This document shows positions 1 to 11,183 of a DNA stretch of 29,008 nt, one piece after another. The DNA is from Sperchopsis tessellata (taxonomy: Eukaryota > Arthropoda > Insecta > Coleoptera > Hydrophilidae). Location of the stretch: assembly GCA_033557685.1 (NCBI GenBank), contig JAWQRN010000484.1, positions 1 to 29,008 of the forward strand. The letters are read 5' to 3'. The position numbers were made by a program, and so were the translations under genes. The first letter of the stretch is position 1, and the number at the start of each line of letters is the position of its first letter. The notes beneath the pieces are model-generated. The model did no database searches, was not told the DNA's origin, and worked only from the letters and a program-made list of their open reading frames with translations.

Positions 1-48
1 CCCTTGCAACAGTGGACGAAACGTCGGAACTTGTCAGAGCCTCTACAC

Positions 49-1106
49 GGTTTCCACCCGGAAACAACATTCATACATTTTATTGTCGTCTTATCGCATC
101 ATACGACAGCAGCTATTTTTCTATTATACAGCATTGATTGAAATCCATGATCCAACTTCTTCTTGGAGACGAGTTCTTTTGGGAACCTCTTTCAATCTGT
201 CAGTGCAGTATCACATAATTATGTACCCTGCTTTTCCATCAAGTAATCAGCTATATTCAGTGTAAAATGTATCTGTAAAGATGCAAAGAGTGCAATTTTC
301 AAATCGTTGGCTTAACTTAGCCACCAAACAACATGTTACACCCAATGCTTTCTCCATTTGTTGATCCAGATCAACTTTACTGGTATAAATTTTTGCATTC
401 ATAATGTACCCATTTTACTATCGCAAAAAAGGTAAGTTTTCAGACCCCACTTGATTGGTTTTTATTTTATGTATTGTCTGCCTCATCAAGTGAAAGTTTA
501 CAATTCGGTACATAATATTGCTGAAAATTTGACAAAATATCAAAAATTAGTTTGCTTTTGAATATTTCTTTCATTTACACAGAATGACATTGACCAAATA
601 GATAAAAATCGATTTCAAGTAAAAACTTTGCTAAATCCAGGAATACATATAATCCAACCAGCTCCCGTTTTTATTCCAGAGCATCTTATATATCTTTGTA
701 TATTAGCAATTCCACGGCAATTCGACATCCAAAGAAAGTTTTTTGTACTGGAACAGTGACCGAATCGAACAATTTAGTATAATAATGTGTAGGTTTATTT
801 TCTTTTGCATATACTGCTTATCGATTTGTCTCTTGAGCAATGAGATTTCATATGGAACTATCACAAAACAAAGAAAGAAAATTTATTGCCATACTCTCAC
901 TTGAAAATGAATTAGTTGGTTTAACAAATATCCATCGACCAAATAAACTGAGAACTAGTATGAGAATTGTCCTGAACAGACGGAATACTAATTGGAAATT
1001 CATCTTCATTCTGCTCTTCTTCATCACTGTACTCGTTGTCTTGGATGTTCTCAAAATCCGACTCTATCAACTCTAAGTCTCCCATACTGTAGCAATTCGC
1101 TGCCAT
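49..1106 (-). pseudogene. piggyBac-type transposase fossil (left-arm copy)
   Basis: Exact mirror of 27903-28960, with the same stops and frameshifts; see that entry for the domain evidence. The plus-strand start of the window lies within or just past the transposase C-terminal region, so this copy also runs off the window. Confidence 0.75.
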
Positions 1107-2168
1107 ATTTCACATCAGCATGATAAGGGCTAAATAACTAAACATTATACACTAAATTGTTTCACATAATAATTCAGAATACACTACTCGTGGCGAGATG
1201 TTTTCAGAATATATGTACAATCAATAGATGTACGGTTATACCAAACGACAAAAAATCCTGCCCTTCCACCCCCTCCAAGTAAGATCTCTCTCACTCTCAC
1301 AGTGATGGAATCTAGTGAGTCAAAACTATCTGCCTACTTGCTTGATAAATTACACATTACTACAGATGAATAATAAAAAACTATGTCTATAGTAAAGGAT
1401 AAATTAATTAAAACAATAACAATATTTCTGTTTATTAAAAATATATATTTAGTAGATTTGAAGAAGAAACACATAGATCATTTAACAAAAATATTAACAG
1501 ACATTCATAACAAATCTATAATTCGGAGGCAGTTAGGCTAAATAGTTTAAGATAACTTTATAAAATTGATTTTATTAAATAATTGCCTGAAAAGTGAAAT
1601 AACAAAATATTTTGCAGAAGACAATTATTTTGTATGTAAGGTACAAAAAATTAACGAAAACTCAAAAAAGCAGCACAGAATATTTTTCATAAAAATTAAA
1701 GTAGGTTAGTTCTATATTTAAATGACCATATTACAACAAAAAACTTGAATTATAACATGACATATAGCAAATGGAAGTTTTCATTCCATAGTCTTAATAA
1801 ATATTAATTCAATTTTCTCATATGGAGCACAGCAAAATTTTGTAAAATACTTTGATAAGCAAGTGTAGTTCCAAAATTAATTAAATTGTTAATTTGAATG
1901 GTTACAGACATTTTTAAAAAGTGTATTTATTACCAGAGAAAAACTTGAAACAGTTGGATTTAAATAGACTTATGTATACCATGAACAAAAATATATAAAT
2001 ATTATGTTACTATTACAGACATCTTCAAAGGATTATAACTCCAAAACATTAAACTTTTGTACATATAAGTTAAATGAAATCAACTTCAAATAGTCAAATA
2101 TAAATATACAAAGTGATACAAACAAAATTACACTAAGATGTTTGTAAATATTCTGAACTTTAGAACAA
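1107..2168. other. Non-coding stretch between piggyBac fossil and MRNIP 3' end
   Basis: AT-rich, with no convincing open frame on either strand. It contains the presumed MRNIP 3' untranslated region on the minus strand and the unidentified 5' flank of the piggyBac fossil. No terminal inverted repeat of that element was recognised. Confidence 0.6.
1926..1931 (-). terminator. Putative polyadenylation signal of left MRNIP copy
   Basis: AATAAA on the minus strand, the first such hexamer after the MRNIP stop codon, about 240 bases downstream. Mirror of 27078-27083. Confidence 0.45.
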
Positions 2169-3191
2169 TTAAAAGTCTAAAATCGTACCAAGATCACCTT
2201 CTTCTTTAACCTGAAATGCTTTAGTATTGTCACGAATACTTTTACTACTCTCAGTTTGAAAATTCTTCGAGAAGTTTTCATAGCTAAAGATTTGGTTAAC
2301 ATTTACCCTTTCACAGATAGATTGCTTGAGTATATCAGTATGAGATTCATTTAATTTTGGTATAATTTTATTTAAAAGATTAGTCTTAGCTCTTTGATCT
2401 TCATTAGATTCTGTTTCGATCAAAATGCTAGATGTACCACTGCTCATTGATGGAGAAAATCTAGACCATTTTGATTCAACAGATATTTTTGTATTAGAAT
2501 CATATGTTTCTAATTCTGTATTAGGTTTCAGGTAACTATTTACATTTTTTGGTAAACTACTTTTATATCCTGGAAATCCCCTATTAATGTCTTCACCACG
2601 TTCAAAATAATTTTCATTTGAACAATCTTTGTTTTGTTCTGGATAAAAAGCAGTGGTAAATTGTTCTTTATCTTCATATGTTTTACTAAAATCGTCCTTT
2701 GTTCTTTTATTGTTTATAATTACATCGTCAAAAAGATTGTTGCTTTCCAAACTTATATTCTCACTTGATTTTGAATAAGAACTATAATAATTGTCAAGGT
2801 TGAACTGCTTGGTATAATGCATTAAAGAAGGAACTCTATTCCCAGTATTCTCAGAAGTTATTTCATTAGCTACTTTTACTATTACACTTGTACGTCTTTT
2901 CTTTAGAGGTCTGTCGAAATTGTGTATTAATTCATCATTTATGTCTATAGTTTCTGGTTTGTATATTTGTGGTATATCCAAATATTTTGCCCATTTGCTG
3001 TCTGTGTTTATGTGTGTATTTGATAAATTAATGTTTTCACTGCATTCCTTCTTTACATCATCATACTCATTATCTTTTCCAAGATTATTGTGTTCTAATT
3101 TTTTTAAAGCTTCCTGTTTCATTGAAAAATGGGTCTTATTTAATCGTTGTACCATAAGTCTACATTCTTTACCATTTCCTACTCCATATAC
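2169..3191 (-). CDS. MRNIP: MRNIP exon 3 (left-arm copy)
   Basis: Terminal coding exon for residues 41-380 plus the TAA stop. The open frame extends two codons upstream into the intron (TTG AAG), but the AG at its 5' edge is the splice acceptor, so coding begins at GTA (V41). Confidence 0.85.
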   Translation of the reverse strand, partial: VYGVGNGKECRLMVQRLNKTHFSMKQEALKKLEHNNLGKDNEYDDVKKECSENINLSNTHINTDSKWAKYLDIPQIYKPETIDINDELIHNFDRPLKKRRTSVIVKVANEITSENTGNRVPSLMHYTKQFNLDNYYSSYSKSSENISLESNNLFDDVIINNKRTKDDFSKTYEDKEQFTTAFYPEQNKDCSNENYFERGEDINRGFPGYKSSLPKNVNSYLKPNTELETYDSNTKISVESKWSRFSPSMSSGTSSILIETESNEDQRAKTNLLNKIIPKLNESHTDILKQSICERVNVNQIFSYENFSKNFQTESSKSIRDNTKAFQVKEEGDLGTILDF

Positions 3192-6100
3192 CTTCAATAA
3201 TATGAAATGAATGAAAGAATAAAATTAAATAAGTAACACATATAGGGTATATGATGGAACATGCATGCCATTCGGATCTCAATTACTATTAGAGGTACTA
3301 AGAAATTAGCAGACTAGTTTGAAATTTTATGCTCATTAAAATCAATGTTGGCCACTTCCGAGATATTTAAAAAAAAACTTTAAAATGATACATTTTCCAA
3401 ATAAAAGTATTATTTTAGTTTGATTAATAGTGTAGAGAAAATATTTTTATTTCATTTACTATTAATATAAAACCAACTACATGATATACCTACTACAAAA
3501 AACATTTTTGTTTCCTGTCAAGTACTAATACTTCATTTGATAATCAAATTCCGGTGTTATATATGATATAAATCCTATGCTATTATGAGTATCCTGTATA
3601 ATGAATATTTTTATACATTTTTAAATTTGATGAAAAATTATAAGTTAATTTAATGCATAAAATCATTTTCTCATTTATGATTATGTGAATTTTCTAACAG
3701 TGTCATAATTAAACTTCTACAGCTTTAAATAGGTCAACACAAGAATCACAACCCGTTTATAAATTGCCACCTTTGTACATTTGGATGTCTCCTATTTTTC
3801 CATAAATAAACTGTTTCTCAGGGCATTAAACAGTCTATCTGTTGATCTCACTCTCTAATTTATTTCTTCCTCCATGTTTTCTCATCAATAAATGCCCCCG
3901 GGTACTTGAATGATCTCAGCTGTTCTAGATCGTCTTTCTCAATCCCAACTGAATGTCATTGTTCTTTTCTTGCTATTTGCATTGTTTCCATTTTAGGTAC
4001 ATTTACCTTGAGCGCTCTTTTCTTCAGCTCGCCAATATATCTATCAATATTAAGATGTAGGTCCCTCTCCGACTTCCCAAGAAGCAGCATATCATATACA
4101 AATAGCATCTCTGCACACTTAATTCTCTACAGTCTTCTCACTCCGACACCAAACATTTTCATCCCTTCACGTCAGGCCTTTATTATATCATCCGTAACCA
4201 ATATAAATAATAACAGCCTCAGTATACACCCATACTAGTTTGAAAGGCACCTAAACATGTGACCCGTTCTCATGTAGTTGGTGGAAGCTTCATATAGACA
4301 CATTATTGCACTTGTCAATCCTTCTCCAACCTCGCTGGTTCTAAGGCTACGCCAAACTTCCTCTCCATCTATCCTATCAAATGCCTTTTCCAGATCCATG
4401 AAATAGACATGTACCTCCTGAATGCCGTGTTTTTCCTACTACACTGTCATCTTCCATTTCTCTTCTAAGATGCGCCTCCAGTATTCTCGAGAATATCTTT
4501 TCCTTTATAGTTTCTGCAATCATTGTCATATCCCTTCTTGAAGATGGACACAATCACAGATATTCTCTAATCCTCTGGCACCTTTTTCTTCCTCCATGCC
4601 AGCTTAAGCATTTCCATAAATGTTTCCTTTCCTCTTATGCCCATAAACTTTAACATTTCTAGAACAATTCCTTCATGTCCTTTAGATTTTTCTACATTAA
4701 TCCGTCTCAATGCATCCCCAAGCTCCTCCTCCTTCATATCCACGTTATGGTCTTCTTCACATCTCGTGAATCCTTCTCTCTCAGCATATTGGTCTTCGTT
4801 AGTCACTCTGGTCCTCCTTTTTCCTTAAATAATTCTTCAAAATGGTTTCTCCATTTTTCCATCACCTCCGCAACTGTTCAGTAACTTTCATTCCCGATCG
4901 TTCACTTTGACAACTTGTGTCTTCTTATCTTTCGTTGGTCCTTTCAACATTTTTCTACCAAAGTTCTCCCATGCTGTCTTCCACAGTTATATTCTATAGG
5001 AAAGGTATTTCCGGGTGGAAAAATTCATTAATACATTTAAATAATTTTAAAATTATTAAAAGGAGTAGATAGTATCCTCATTTCCTATAGGAAATTCTAT
5101 GGAAATATATAGCTGGACATACAAATTTAACATACAATGGAAGTCATAAAAAATAGGCATTTTATTTGGTAACATCATTTTTAAAATTGACGTAAAGCTT
5201 GGAAACTAATGTTAAGTAAGAACATTTTTATACTTAAATATTTAAATTTTGTCATAATTACAATTTTAATGAAATAACAGTCTAATTATAATTCTGCATC
5301 TGTCAAAAACTAAACAAAAACAAAATTAAAAAATGAATGATAGCAGATATAAGGTTAGCATTAAATCAACTTAATGGTTTTTCATTAAATAAAGAGGGAA
5401 CTTATAATGAAAATATCATTTTCAATATCTCTTGTAAGCAAATCTATCATAGTGGGTATAATTGTATTCAGTTTTAATTAACTCTATATATATATATTAT
5501 GAAATTGGTGCTCTTATATAGTAAAAATATAATCCATAAAATAAACACATTCCATTAATACAATATTAGAATTTGTGGCGATTATAGATAACCAGATTAT
5601 AGCGAAGATGTTGAAAAAATGCCTAGAATATGATTTAAGACTACTTAACTCAGGCATTACCAAATTTGATCAGAGGCTTGTTATTTTTATAGTATATAAA
5701 AAATAGGTTTTTACACCTTTCAAAAATATTTAACTTAATAACCATTAATATTATGTGTTCTTTATTTCCCTCTTTATGATCATGTATTTATATAAAGACT
5801 TAGTACTAGGTAGTATTATATATGACTGTCCTATGTACTCAAAGTACTCGCAGTTGAATAATAAATTTATTACCGTATTAGTTACGTTAAAATACTAACC
5901 TGCTTTAAAGATTGTTTTTCTCCACACATTTTGCATATCCATTTTGGTAATTTTTTAATAATATCAACCTACAAAATACATTATAAACATAGAATTCTGA
6001 TTACATAAATCTTAGAAAGAAATTATAATTCTATTGAAAGATTCTAAAATAAGATAAATACATTTCAAATAAATCTCAAACTATGGGAGTTTCCAAAAAG

Positions 6101-9100
6101 GCCAAACTGCGTTCAGAGAAATAGAAATTGTTTAACTGCATTTAAGTTATTCTTTGTGTGTAGTACTTTGATTGTTGTTGCCTATTATTCCTGACCAACT
6201 TTTAATAACTTACGAAAAAATAAGCTAACTAGTATTTTATTTAACTTGCAATACATGTCACATTCATGTACCTACCCAAAGATTGGAAACTCTAGCTAAC
6301 TAGCAAAATTCCAAAATATGTCAGAAAGATTAAAAATTAAAGAGGAAACATGAAAGATTTAAATATTAACACTTGATATCACCTAAAAGCTTCAAAAAAT
6401 ACTATAGAGATAAAATACATCAACTGAAATAAATGACGCCGAAAATTTTTTAGATAAAGACTACCCATGTGTCTCAAAAATATATCACAAATGGAGATAA
6501 AAATCTAGTAGATACAGTAAAGATCCAATTATTCGACCTTAATGGGATTGCGGCAGGGTCACTAAACCAAGATTGATAGATAATCTAGAACTGCCGGTAA
6601 CAAGTTATTAAGTGCTGCAGAACAAACTAAAATAAACTTATTATACTGAAAGCATGTGGTTTTATTGTTTTATTCACATAGTTTGTACCTTACATCAAAA
6701 ATTATAATAAACTTAAGTGTATGTATTATACATACACAGTACTATGGACTAAACAATCCGATTGCGGGCTTTAAACCTTTTCACTTTTGGCTATGACGTA
6801 TGTTCTAAAAATCTCCATATTATTTCTTTACATTTTGACTATTGTCGGATAATACAGACTGCTAACTTTTGAAAACAAAGAGAGCATTGAAAAAATTTAA
6901 AAAATTACAGACATACTTGGATGTAAAGTAGATTGAGGTAACGAAGGGATCAAAACTAATCCCCCAATGCAAAAAAAGTCAGGCATATGAACACACTCAG
7001 AGATTCTGCTCAAACGAACCGAGATGTGTTAAATGTGCTGGCAGGCACCTAACACCTGAATGTGAAAAGTCAAAAAATCAAGACCCGAAATGCGTGAACT
7101 ATGGGAAAGGCCATCCAGCCAATTACAGGGGCTATGTTGTAGCTAAGGAACTACAAAAAATTAAGAATAAAAAACTCGTTAAAAATAACAAATAAAAAAA
7201 GTGGTGACACTGCAACAAGAAAAAGTGAACAATAATGGTGATAATACACAAACATATGCTATGATCACTCACCAGGGAAAGGACCATCAAAAAATTCATA
7301 TACCTGGAATTAAAGATATCAACCAAACCCTACAACTGATCCTTACTAAAATGACTAACCTAGAGGGAACGTTTGTTGGCATTAAAGAACGAATTAATAA
7401 GCTAGAGAGCAGTGCTAATAAAACTAAGCTCAAAAAGTAATAAAATGGCTAATACACTAAAAATCATGTTTTGGAATGCAAATGGATTACTCAAACGCCA
7501 AGAAGAACTTCAAGTAGTCCTGGACATAGATAAAATTGACGTGTGTCTGATTTCACAAACTCATCTAACCAAGCAATTCTTTATCAAAATCAAGGGATAC
7601 AAAATATACCACACCACTCACCACAACAATGTAGCGAAGGGGGGAAGTGTGGTAATAGTGAAGGAAAACATTCATCATTATGAACAGAAAAAATATGAAT
7701 CTGAATATATTCAAGTTACTGCAGTGAATGTAAAAACTAAAAACTATAATACAACAATAGCAAGCCTTTATAGCCCACCGAAACACAACATCAAAACAGA
7801 AAGATACATTGAATTTTTTAAGGCGATTGGAAACGATTCATCATTGGAGGTGACTATATTGCAAAACACACCCTATGGGGATCGCTACTGATAACAACGA
7901 AAGGAAGGGAACTGCTGAGGGCAATTCAAGAACACAAGTGTGAGGCAATATCAACGGGAAAACCAACCTATTGGCCCACAGATCCTGCCAAAACTCTAGA
8001 TTTAATAAATTTCTACATCTCCAAAAACATATCTTGCAACTATATACTAATAGAGGACAACTTGGAGCTAAATTCGGATCATACCCCAATAGTGTTAACC
8101 CTAAGTGAAAATATCATTGAAAAGTCCTGCAATCCCATTCTAGTCAACAAAAAAAAACAGATTGGGAGGGTTTTAGGTCAACTTTAGAAGAAAAAATATA
8201 ATTAGTAACTCCATTACAAACTGAGGAACAATTGGATACTGAAGTGGAGAAATTCGCCAATGACATCCAAAAATCAGCATGGAAAAACACCCCTGAAATC
8301 AGAAGGAAATTAAAAGGTAATAACTATCCTAGAGAAATAATAGAATTGATTGCACAAAAGCGAAAGCCAAGAAAAAAAATAGAATCACACCAGGATAAAA
8401 CTATACTAAATAATCTCACCACACAATTAAAAGAAATTAAGCAGCAAGGCGAAAGCCTAAAGAAACTAACAAATGATGCCAATACTGATTATTCACTATG
8501 AAAAACAAAAACTTTAAAAAAGCTCATTATGCCAATACCACCCATCAAAAACATGGACGGCAGCTGGGCCAGAAGTAATGAGCAGAAAATCTCGAGATTT
8601 GCTGCACACCTTGAGGAAATCTTTCAACCGCACCCAACAGAGAATACTGAAGCTTTACCCACTATAGGTTGTCAAGAAAGTGAAGAAATTCCATTGACCA
8701 CAGTAGTGGAGGTAAAAAGAGAAATCAAAGAAAACATTAATCCGAAGAAGGCTCCGGGATTTGACCTAATCACTGGACAGATCCTTAAAGAACTACCGAG
8801 GAAAGGTCTAGTGTAACATACTAACCTGATCAATACGTCACTTCGATTGAAATATGTTCCTAAACTGTGGAAGGTGGCCGAAGTCATCATGGTACCTAAG
8901 AGTGGCAAGCCACCCCAAGAAGCATCATGATATAAGCCAATATCACTATTACCGGCTATGTCAAAACTGTATGAAAAACTCCTTCTAAAGAGAATAAAAC
9001 CTATTATAGAAAGAAAAAACCTCATCCCGCATCGTCAATTTGGGTTCCGGAGTCAGCACTCTACAATTGACCAGGTACATCGAATATCAAGTGTCAACGA

Positions 9101-11183
9101 GAAAACATTGGAGGAAAGAAAAGTATGTACTACAATATTCTTGGACATCACCCTGGCCTTCGACAGAGTCTGGCATGAGGGCTTGGGACACAAACTTCGA
9201 CTGTTCCTACCTATTACAATATTCAATGTTATTACTATCATACATACTGAAAGGTATATCCTGATAAAACAAGAAGATGAATACTTGGATTTAAAGAAAA
9301 TACAAGCAGCTGTGCCGCAGGGTAGTGTACTGGGACCATTACTTTACACAAGAGACCTACCTACGTCCGAACAAAATATGGTTGCAACATTTGCAGATGA
9401 TACTTCAATCATGGCTATTAGAGACAACAATACTGAATCAACAGAAAAACTATAAACCGCCATTGATGACATACAGCGCTGGACTAAAAAATGGCGATTC
9501 AAATTGAATGAATCAAAATCTGTGCATATTGATTTCACTAATAAGAAAGTCGAATACAAACCAGTGTATATCAATCACCAAATTGTTCCATACCAGAATT
9601 CAGCTAAATATATAGGAATGACGTTAGATTATAAACTCAGGTGGAAGTCCCACGTCAAGAAAAAACAAGAAGAACTAAATCTTAAGTACCGTAAAATGTA
9701 CTGGCTATTGGGCCGAAATTCTGCCCTGTCAGTATATAATAAGCTCTTGCTATATCAGCAGGTCCTCAAACCAGTGTGGACTTATGGTAGTCATCTCTGG
9801 GGTTGTACCAGTCAGAGCAACAGAAATATTGTACAACATTATCAGAACAAAGTTCTACGCGGCATCGTAGGTGCTCCGTGGTACGTCCGGAACGACAACC
9901 TCCATAAGGACCTAAATGTAGAAACAGTGAACAATGCAATCAAAAAGTGTGCAAAAAGTCATGAACAAAGACTACAAAGCCACATGAATGTTGAGGTCAT
10001 CCAGCTCCTGAACAACCATGGCTTAACCAGAAGACTAAAACGAGTGAAACCCTAAGAACTAGCACATGGAACTAATCGATAATTATTAACAAAAAATATG
10101 CTCATATACATATAAAAAATAGTGACCCCCGATGACAAATCCAAAGACAATATCATAGAATAAACACTTTGCAAATGTATATTTAGTAGTTTAAGTTAAA
10201 GAAAAATAGCTTATTGGTATAAACTAGATTGCTATAATAAACTAAATAAAAAAAAAATTTATACTGAAAGCATGTTGTTTTATTATTTTATTCACATATT
10301 CATTTGTACCTTACATCAAAAATTATAAAAAAAAACTTAAGTGTATGTATTATACATACACAGTACTATGAACTAAACAATCCAATTATTGGCTTTAAGC
10401 CGTTTTCACTTTTGGTTATTACATATGTTCTAAAAATCAACATATTATTTCTTTACATTTTGACTACTGTCGGATAATCCAGAATGTCGAATAATCGAAG
10501 GATTCTTTCTTCTTTCTTACAAATATATTCCTTATTCTTCAACATTGCAGTTCCTTAGTAGAGGTTATGCATATACCAATCTATATAGCAAATACAATTT
10601 CGCCTTTAATTTGAAAGTAATTTCTAATTTAAAAATGATAAAATACTATGCATATCTTAAGTTTTCTCATAGATTTGGTATATTCCTATCCTTTCTGTTT
10701 ATTATTGCATTAAGGCGAATTTTTCTATTACAATTTTCCAGCAATAATCTGCATGTATAACTATAGATATCTAAATCTATAAAAAGTATTTGTATAAGCA
10801 AATTCAGCCATCTCTCAATATAGTTGTGCCACAACATACGTTGATCAGCAACTAAACTCATTCCTGCCAAAGCTAATTGAGCTGACCCTAATCACAAAAG
10901 TGATCAATCCACCCTCCACTCTACGAGTGAAGTTATATACATACCTATAAATCATTTTTAATATTGAATCAATAAGCTCCAAGTTTGTATATTTTAAAAA
11001 AAAATTGCTGCTTCGTGGATATTCATAACTAAACAAAATACAGCATGTTGCCCCTCCACAATTTTTTTTTAATCCACATGTGTATGTCAGAAGAATTATT
11101 TAAATATTAATTATCTTTATTTACATACTTACTTGAAACATTTCACAATTGCAGCATCGAACTACACGCAGTTCCTGAGGCAT
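2169..11183 (-). CDS. MRNIP: MRN complex-interacting protein homologue, three exons (left-arm copy)
   Basis: Mirror of the right-arm gene. Exons on the minus strand are 11183-11133, 5968-5900 and 3191-2169, with both introns in phase 0, encoding 380 residues. Sequence, splice sites and transposon content of the introns are identical to the other copy; the protein is described there. If the palindrome is an artefact, this is the same locus counted twice. Confidence 0.85.
3192..3723. other. MRNIP intron 2, 3' part (left arm)
   Basis: AT-rich intron sequence with no coding or repeat signal I can identify, other than the pyrimidine-rich acceptor tract next to exon 3. Confidence 0.6.
3724..5008 (-). 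pseudogene. Old non-LTR reverse-transcriptase remnant (left-arm copy)
   Basis: Mirror of 24001-25285, with all the same stops. It lies in MRNIP intron 2 in the same orientation as the gene; evidence is given with the right-arm copy. Confidence 0.75.
5009..5899. other. MRNIP intron 2, 5' part (left arm)
   Basis: AT-rich with no gene. It holds two short perfect palindromes, ataattttaaaattat at 5041-5056 and tttcctataggaaa at 5081-5094, and a short TA run near 5490. A related TTTCCTATAG-like string lies about 90 bases away on the minus strand. None of these defines a recognisable element. Confidence 0.5.
5900..5968 (-). CDS. MRNIP: MRNIP exon 2 (left-arm copy)
   Basis: A 69-base internal exon, phase 0 at both ends, coding residues 18-40, including the second zinc-binding pair CKMC and the family signature GEKQS. 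It is flanked by AG acceptor and GT donor. Mirror of 23041-23109. Confidence 0.85.
5969..6514. other. MRNIP intron 1, 3' part (left arm)
   Basis: AT-rich intron between exon 2 and the pogo-like element. No coding sequence or structured repeat was recognised. Confidence 0.55.
6641..6858. repeat. Direct repeat, upstream copy flanking the LINE (left arm)
   Basis: Runs from ttatactgaaagc to cggataatacaga and matches 10259-10483 in the same orientation, at about nine of ten positions by eye, with a few small indels. It ends exactly where the truncated LINE begins. Several differences are at CpG sites (for example ccgatt/ccaatt), consistent with decay after duplication. Confidence 0.85.
6865..7440 (+). 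pseudogene. Jockey-type ORF1 (gag-like) C-terminal remnant with zinc knuckles
   Basis: ORF1 of Jockey elements encodes a nucleic-acid-binding gag-like protein that packages the element RNA. In the frame through 6962-7195 I read IPQCKKSQAYEHTQRFC, then CVKCAGRHLTPEC, then CVNYGKGHPANYRGY. This is the three-knuckle pattern of Jockey ORF1, though several cysteines are replaced (a Ser in knuckle 1, a Tyr in knuckle 3). The N-terminal half is missing. Stops lie at about 6898 and 6929, and the frame shifts at the A-run near 7194-7200. After that the frame continues through 7201-7440 as a Lys/Asn-rich tail ending TAA. The ORF2 start follows four bases later. Confidence 0.75.
7445..10055 (+). pseudogene. 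Jockey-type ORF2: endonuclease plus reverse transcriptase, broken
   Basis: The ORF would nick target DNA and copy the element RNA. The start ATG at 7445 opens MANTLKIMFWNANGL, the N-terminus of an APE-type endonuclease. The frame shifts near 7825, after which FIIGGDYIAKHTLWGS and later LELNSDHTPIVL are endonuclease motifs. The usual Asn of the GDxN motif reads Ile here. The reverse transcriptase follows: KPISLLP near 8935, FGFRSQHST, FLDITLAFDRVWH (9138 onward), VPQGSVLGPLLY, and FADD at 9390-9401. A C-terminal TYGSHLWGC region leads to the TAA at 10055. In-frame stops or shifts occur near 7825, 8190, 8500, 8814, 8928 and 9453. The total span of about 870 codons is normal for Jockey ORF2. The copy is inactive. 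Confidence 0.85.
10259..10483. repeat. Direct repeat, downstream copy flanking the LINE (left arm)
   Basis: Second copy of the repeat at 6641-6858. It starts directly at the end of the LINE A-rich tail and continues, without a break, into the right terminus of the pogo-like element. Confidence 0.85.
10511..11132. other. MRNIP intron 1, 5' part (left arm)
   Basis: AT-rich intron between the pogo-like element and exon 1. Only short chance open frames are present; nothing else was recognised. Confidence 0.55.
11133..11183 (-). CDS. MRNIP: MRNIP exon 1 (left-arm copy)
   Basis: Codes residues 1-17, MPQELRVVRCCNCEMFQ, and ends at a strong GTAAGT donor. Mirror of 17826-17876. Confidence 0.8.

Larger units (their letters stand above)
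6859..10258 (+). mobile_element. Jockey-clade LINE, 5'-truncated, antisense in MRNIP intron 1 (left arm)
   Basis: A 3.4-kb non-LTR retrotransposon: C-terminal part of ORF1, a near full-length but broken ORF2, a short 3' untranslated region and an A-rich tail (aaataaaaaaaaaa, ending about 10257). It begins inside ORF1, as expected for incomplete reverse transcription. About 220-bp direct repeats abut both ends. Domain content and order (zinc-knuckle ORF1, then endonuclease and reverse transcriptase in ORF2) are those of the Jockey clade. Confidence 0.85.
6515..10510. mobile_element. pogo/Tigger-like inverted-repeat element split by a LINE (left arm)
   Basis: The left end (6515-6558, starting CAGTAAAGATCC after TA) and the reverse complement of the right end (10466-10510) align imperfectly. 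They share ATTATTCGAC, a GGATT block and CGGCAG/CGACAG. A CAGT start next to TA and repeated TTATCCGA/TTATTCGA words resemble pogo/Tigger termini. With the LINE and one direct-repeat copy removed, the element would be roughly 380 bases, with no transposase. It would then be a non-autonomous MITE. The internal part contains the hairpin word gtgtatgtattatacatac. Confidence 0.55.

Noticed and set aside
3906..4238. 110-codon Ser/Ile/Leu-rich frame on the plus strand (mirror 24771-25103)
   Set aside because: It lies antisense over the decayed reverse transcriptase in intron 2 and has no family motif.
5006..5022. Shared 14-mer tttccgggtggaaa in the intron (about 5010) and at the piggyBac end (about 28944)
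   Set aside because: One short match in 14.5 kb of unique sequence can occur by chance, and the flanks do not align.
5041..5094. Short perfect palindromes ataattttaaaattat and tttcctataggaaa
   Set aside because: They are isolated, AT-rich and short, with no element boundary or repeat family attached.
7201..7440. Treating the 79-codon Lys/Asn-rich frame as a separate small gene
   Set aside because: It continues LINE ORF1 after a frameshift at an A-run and directly precedes the ORF2 start.
6641..10483. Reading the 220-bp direct repeats as LTRs of a retrovirus-like element
   Set aside because: The enclosed coding is non-LTR type (APE endonuclease plus Jockey reverse transcriptase, A-rich tail). 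No primer-binding site, protease or integrase is present, and the repeats lack TG...CA ends.
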